Shown here: one piece after another, positions 61,831 to 64,000 of the stretch
Position numbering within the stretch: position 1 is the first letter of the stretch
How the letters are laid out: every line of letters starts with the position of its first letter
Source of the DNA: Penicillium oxalicum
Taxonomy: Eukaryota; Ascomycota; Eurotiomycetes; Eurotiales; Aspergillaceae
Direction of reading: 5' to 3'
DNA: 64,000 bases
Assembly: GCF_001723175.1 (NCBI RefSeq)
Contig: NC_064655.1
Coordinates: forward strand, 186,001 to 250,000
Program-made: the position numbers and the translations under genes
The notes under the pieces: model-generated
Databases searched by the model: none
Told to the model about the DNA's origin: nothing
The model's input: only the letters and a program-made list of their open reading frames with translations

Positions 61831-62156
61831 AGAACAAACGATCCAAGGTGACCTTGCTGTGGGTTGTTTATTTCGCCTCATGCGGAGCCTCATTAGCTAG
61901 CAGTCCTCCATTAACGGGATCGTGATCCCTGCAAAAAGCGCAGCGGTAGGCCCACAATGTACAGGTCAACACCCAATTCTTGTTCCGGGCCGAGATGTGT
62001 GGTGGCACGTTACTCGATTCCGTAAGAGACTGGAACTTCCGCAGCAAGGAACACGATCCGTGCTAGCATGACGAGATCCGCCGCAGGTCGGTGCCTCGTG
62101 GCAACAAGGGGATGCTAGCCAACATCAGTGAGGCTCCTGAGCGACCTTGTATCACC
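61831..62156. other. Intergenic, nothing recognisable
   Basis: No open frame or motif of note. Confidence 0.4.
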
Positions 62157-63084
62157 TCACCACCTTACCTCTTGCAGTGATGCGATTGATTGTGCCAGTG
62201 AGGAAGCAGACAAGAATCCAACGCTAGCTGAATCGACTGGCCAGCGATGCACGTCATCTACCCCCGAAATCCCTTTCACCTTCTCGTGCTTTTGTATAAG
62301 TGACATAATTATGGACGGTAGGGCTGTGATGTATCTCGTCTGTGACTCGGATGGCGACCCCTCTATGCATTTCTCCAGACAGGCTACGTGATTGTTAGCA
62401 GCATCTTCAGATAAATAAAGGACGCTCACCAATCTTGACCATCCCATCTAGGCCGAGCAGTATTTCACGGCATGAAAGAGATTCATGGGAGAGCCCAACG
62501 GTGCTCAGATAACGTAGACCGGCCAAGATCTTTCTTTGTCAGTGGACTCTCGCTAACACCACCGCAAGACATCGTACCTGAGACATTATCGACCCTAGCT
62601 CCAGCTCGGTGGGATAGATCCTGGGGCACGACACAAGGTGCTGCAGTGTGAGGGGAAGATCTTCGACCAGTGCGTAGAGGGAGGGACCATCGAGGTAGCA
62701 GTCCCGAGCTGAGAGAACGTTGGCATGATCAAGACATTCAAATCGCTGGATGAGGCTTTTGGCGTCGGATCCAGAATACTGACGGATCGCCTGGAGCCGT
62801 GATCGATTGGATCGGCGGCTAGCGATGATCACTTTGCCTGCAATGTCACATCTTATTGCCGGGCGATATGTATCCCATGGACACTCTTGTCTCACAATCA
62901 GCACCGCAGAGATGTCGTCCAATTTGCACAGCGCTGGGAGACATAGGGTTTTGGGAGAGCCCTTGATGATTCTCCCTAGTGGCTCTCGGTTGACATCTTG
63001 AGACAACTGGTTATTCGAGTGCGATTGGAGGAATGACTGAGGGCGGCTTCTTGACTCAATTAAATATGGCTTGGTGGATATCAT
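62157..63084 (-). CDS. Protein kinase-like fold, probable pseudokinase
   Basis: Exons are 62578-63084, 62430-62529 and 62157-62383. The introns are 48 nt (GTACGA donor, AAGAAAG acceptor) and 46 nt (GTGAGC donor, GCTAACA branch site, CGTAG acceptor). Phases agree, and the 277-residue protein starts at ATG 63084. The N-lobe is KPYLIESRSRPQSF, CDIAGKVIIASRRSNRSRLQ, AIRQYSGSDAKSLIQRFECL. Then come HANVLSARDCYLDGPSLYAL, VEDLPLTLQHLVSCPRIYPT, and the C-lobe remnant LAGLRYLSTVGLSHESLSCR, EILLGLDGMVKI. Where active kinases have HRD...N and DFG this has LSHES.SCREILL and GLDGMVKI without those residues. I recall similar degenerate kinase-like proteins in Aspergillus. All splice sites are intact and there is no stop, so it may be expressed as a non-catalytic binding protein. 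Confidence 0.75.
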
Positions 63085-64000
63085 TACGGACAAACGGGGT
63101 AGCGATATTACTGTCTACAGAGCTGGATACAGACTCCACAGTAGACATGACTGGTTTTAAAAAGCTGAACGGTTCTTCTGCTTGAGACTATAGCCGAGTT
63201 CTATTATACTGTATTTATAGATATTAGACCCCTACGCAGTCAATGTCTTCCTGCAGATATGCCGTCAATATTTAGACCTCCACCGCTGTGATTGTTCAAC
63301 GGAACCTGGCGCATCCCACTTAAAGGCCTCAAAAATTGTAGAGTTAAATTGATGACACTAACCACACTACCCAAACGGATCATGTAACCATCGTTTAACC
63401 TAAGCTCCAGGGAATTATGAGGCGGTATTTCCAGCTTGATCTAATCCGGTGATGTTTCCTAGTAACATGGTTGAATGGCGGGTTTGGGAATCCATCGTTG
63501 ACAATGGAAGATGGAACAAAGGAGATATCGTGCAAAAGATAATAGATTACAAGCTCTCTGATGCTCTCAAGTCTTTTACTATTAGAGGTTTGACCAGTAA
63601 GGGGAAACTCGTCAACAAAGAAAATCTTGGGGTTGGTATTTGGACTACAAAAACTAGTTGCTGTGGTTTGAATGTTTCTGACTGTACGTTGCACAGGGAG
63701 GCTTATGTGGAGGCATTTCGCCAACAGCCCACGTGGGCTACAATAAACGCCTCAAGGAACCACCGTTCAAGTCAACCGTTGACCAACCATCACCGTTCGC
63801 ATGGCGCTTGCGTCAAAGACGCAAACTCCTAATAAATATTGCAACCGGACCTGTCAAATTCTGCGGTAGAGTTGCCTAGCCATACATCTCACCAAGTGCT
63901 GTAATGACGGACCGTCATGTTGTGGAAGGTGCCCAATTCCCTTGGGTAGAGTTTTGGACAGTGTAGGACGGGCGTCTGCCTGTTGCTACGGTCCGGTCCA
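63085..64000. other. Intergenic; one weak ORF
   Basis: A 127-codon frame at 63449-63832 (+; MMFPSNMVEWRVWESIVDNG, VQKIIDYKLSDALKSFTIRG) is moderately coding-like in its first 90 codons but has no known motif. It overlaps a minus-strand frame. I leave it uncalled. Confidence 0.35.

Noticed and set aside
63449..63832. 127-codon ORF (+)
   Set aside because: Moderately coding-like but without motif, and it overlaps a minus-strand frame of similar length; insufficient support.
1..64000. Prokaryotic defence islands, CRISPR arrays, biosynthetic gene cluster backbone (PKS, NRPS, terpene cyclase)
   Set aside because: No Cas, repeat-spacer array, KS/A/TE or cyclase motif was found on either strand; gene structure is eukaryotic and intron-containing.

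Overview
The window looks like accessory (lineage-specific, possibly subtelomeric) DNA of a filamentous ascomycete, most probably in the Eurotiales (Aspergillus/Penicillium-like). The reasons are 45-75 nt introns with GT...AG ends and CTAAC/CTGAC branch sites, fungal-type F-box/LRR, ankyrin, TPR, CAP10, HlyIII-like, ferric-reductase and Asp f 4-like genes, a Tad-type LINE, and a Tc1-like DD34E transposon. There is no bacterial operon structure, CRISPR array or rRNA gene, and I could not make out a convincing tRNA. All family names come from recognising motifs in translations by eye; no database search was possible.

Layout. 0-7.5 kb: a NO VEIN-like ATPase fragment, two small two-exon coiled-coil genes, a short acidic ORF and a Cys-rich (T5orf172-N-like) ORF. 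9-14 kb: pseudogenes only (Tc1 relic, CAP10 glycosyltransferase, F-box/ankyrin, TPR). 14-23 kb: left arm with a multi-TM gene (+), a small zinc-ribbon gene (-), a viroplasmin-domain pseudogene (-), an inactivated Tc1 element, a coiled-coil gene (-) and an F-box/LRR pseudogene (-). 23-39 kb: central spacer, gene-poor, with old tandem duplications, several small coiled-coil or hypothetical genes, a Myb/SANT-like gene and an HlyIII-like pseudogene. 39-49 kb: right arm with an intact F-box/LRR gene (+), its coiled-coil partner (+), a zinc-ribbon gene (+), another coiled-coil gene (-) and a multi-TM gene (-). 49-64 kb: decayed ferric reductase, 5'-truncated LINE, GRF-type zinc-finger gene, Asp f 4-like secreted protein, a gag-like relic and a pseudokinase gene.

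Main observation. Four pairs of paralogues (multi-TM, zinc-ribbon, coiled-coil, F-box/LRR) lie in mirror order and opposite orientation around a centre near 31 kb. This indicates an old inverted segmental duplication with arms of about 9-10 kb, later interrupted by insertions. Within it, the F-box/LRR gene and the two-exon coiled-coil gene directly downstream form a conserved two-gene module. In the left copy the F-box gene is riddled with stops while the coiled-coil gene is fully open. At least four more small genes share the coiled-coil gene's architecture (short exon 1, phase-0 intron, coiled-coil exon 2), pointing to an undescribed expanding family.

Decay. Nearly all premature stops that I could align to an expected residue are explained by C-to-T or G-to-A transitions (CAG/CAA/CGA/TGG to stop). 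They occur in the transposase, LINE, CAP10, F-box/ankyrin, HlyIII-like and F-box/LRR copies. This fits repeat-induced point mutation or a related process and makes the surviving open genes stand out.
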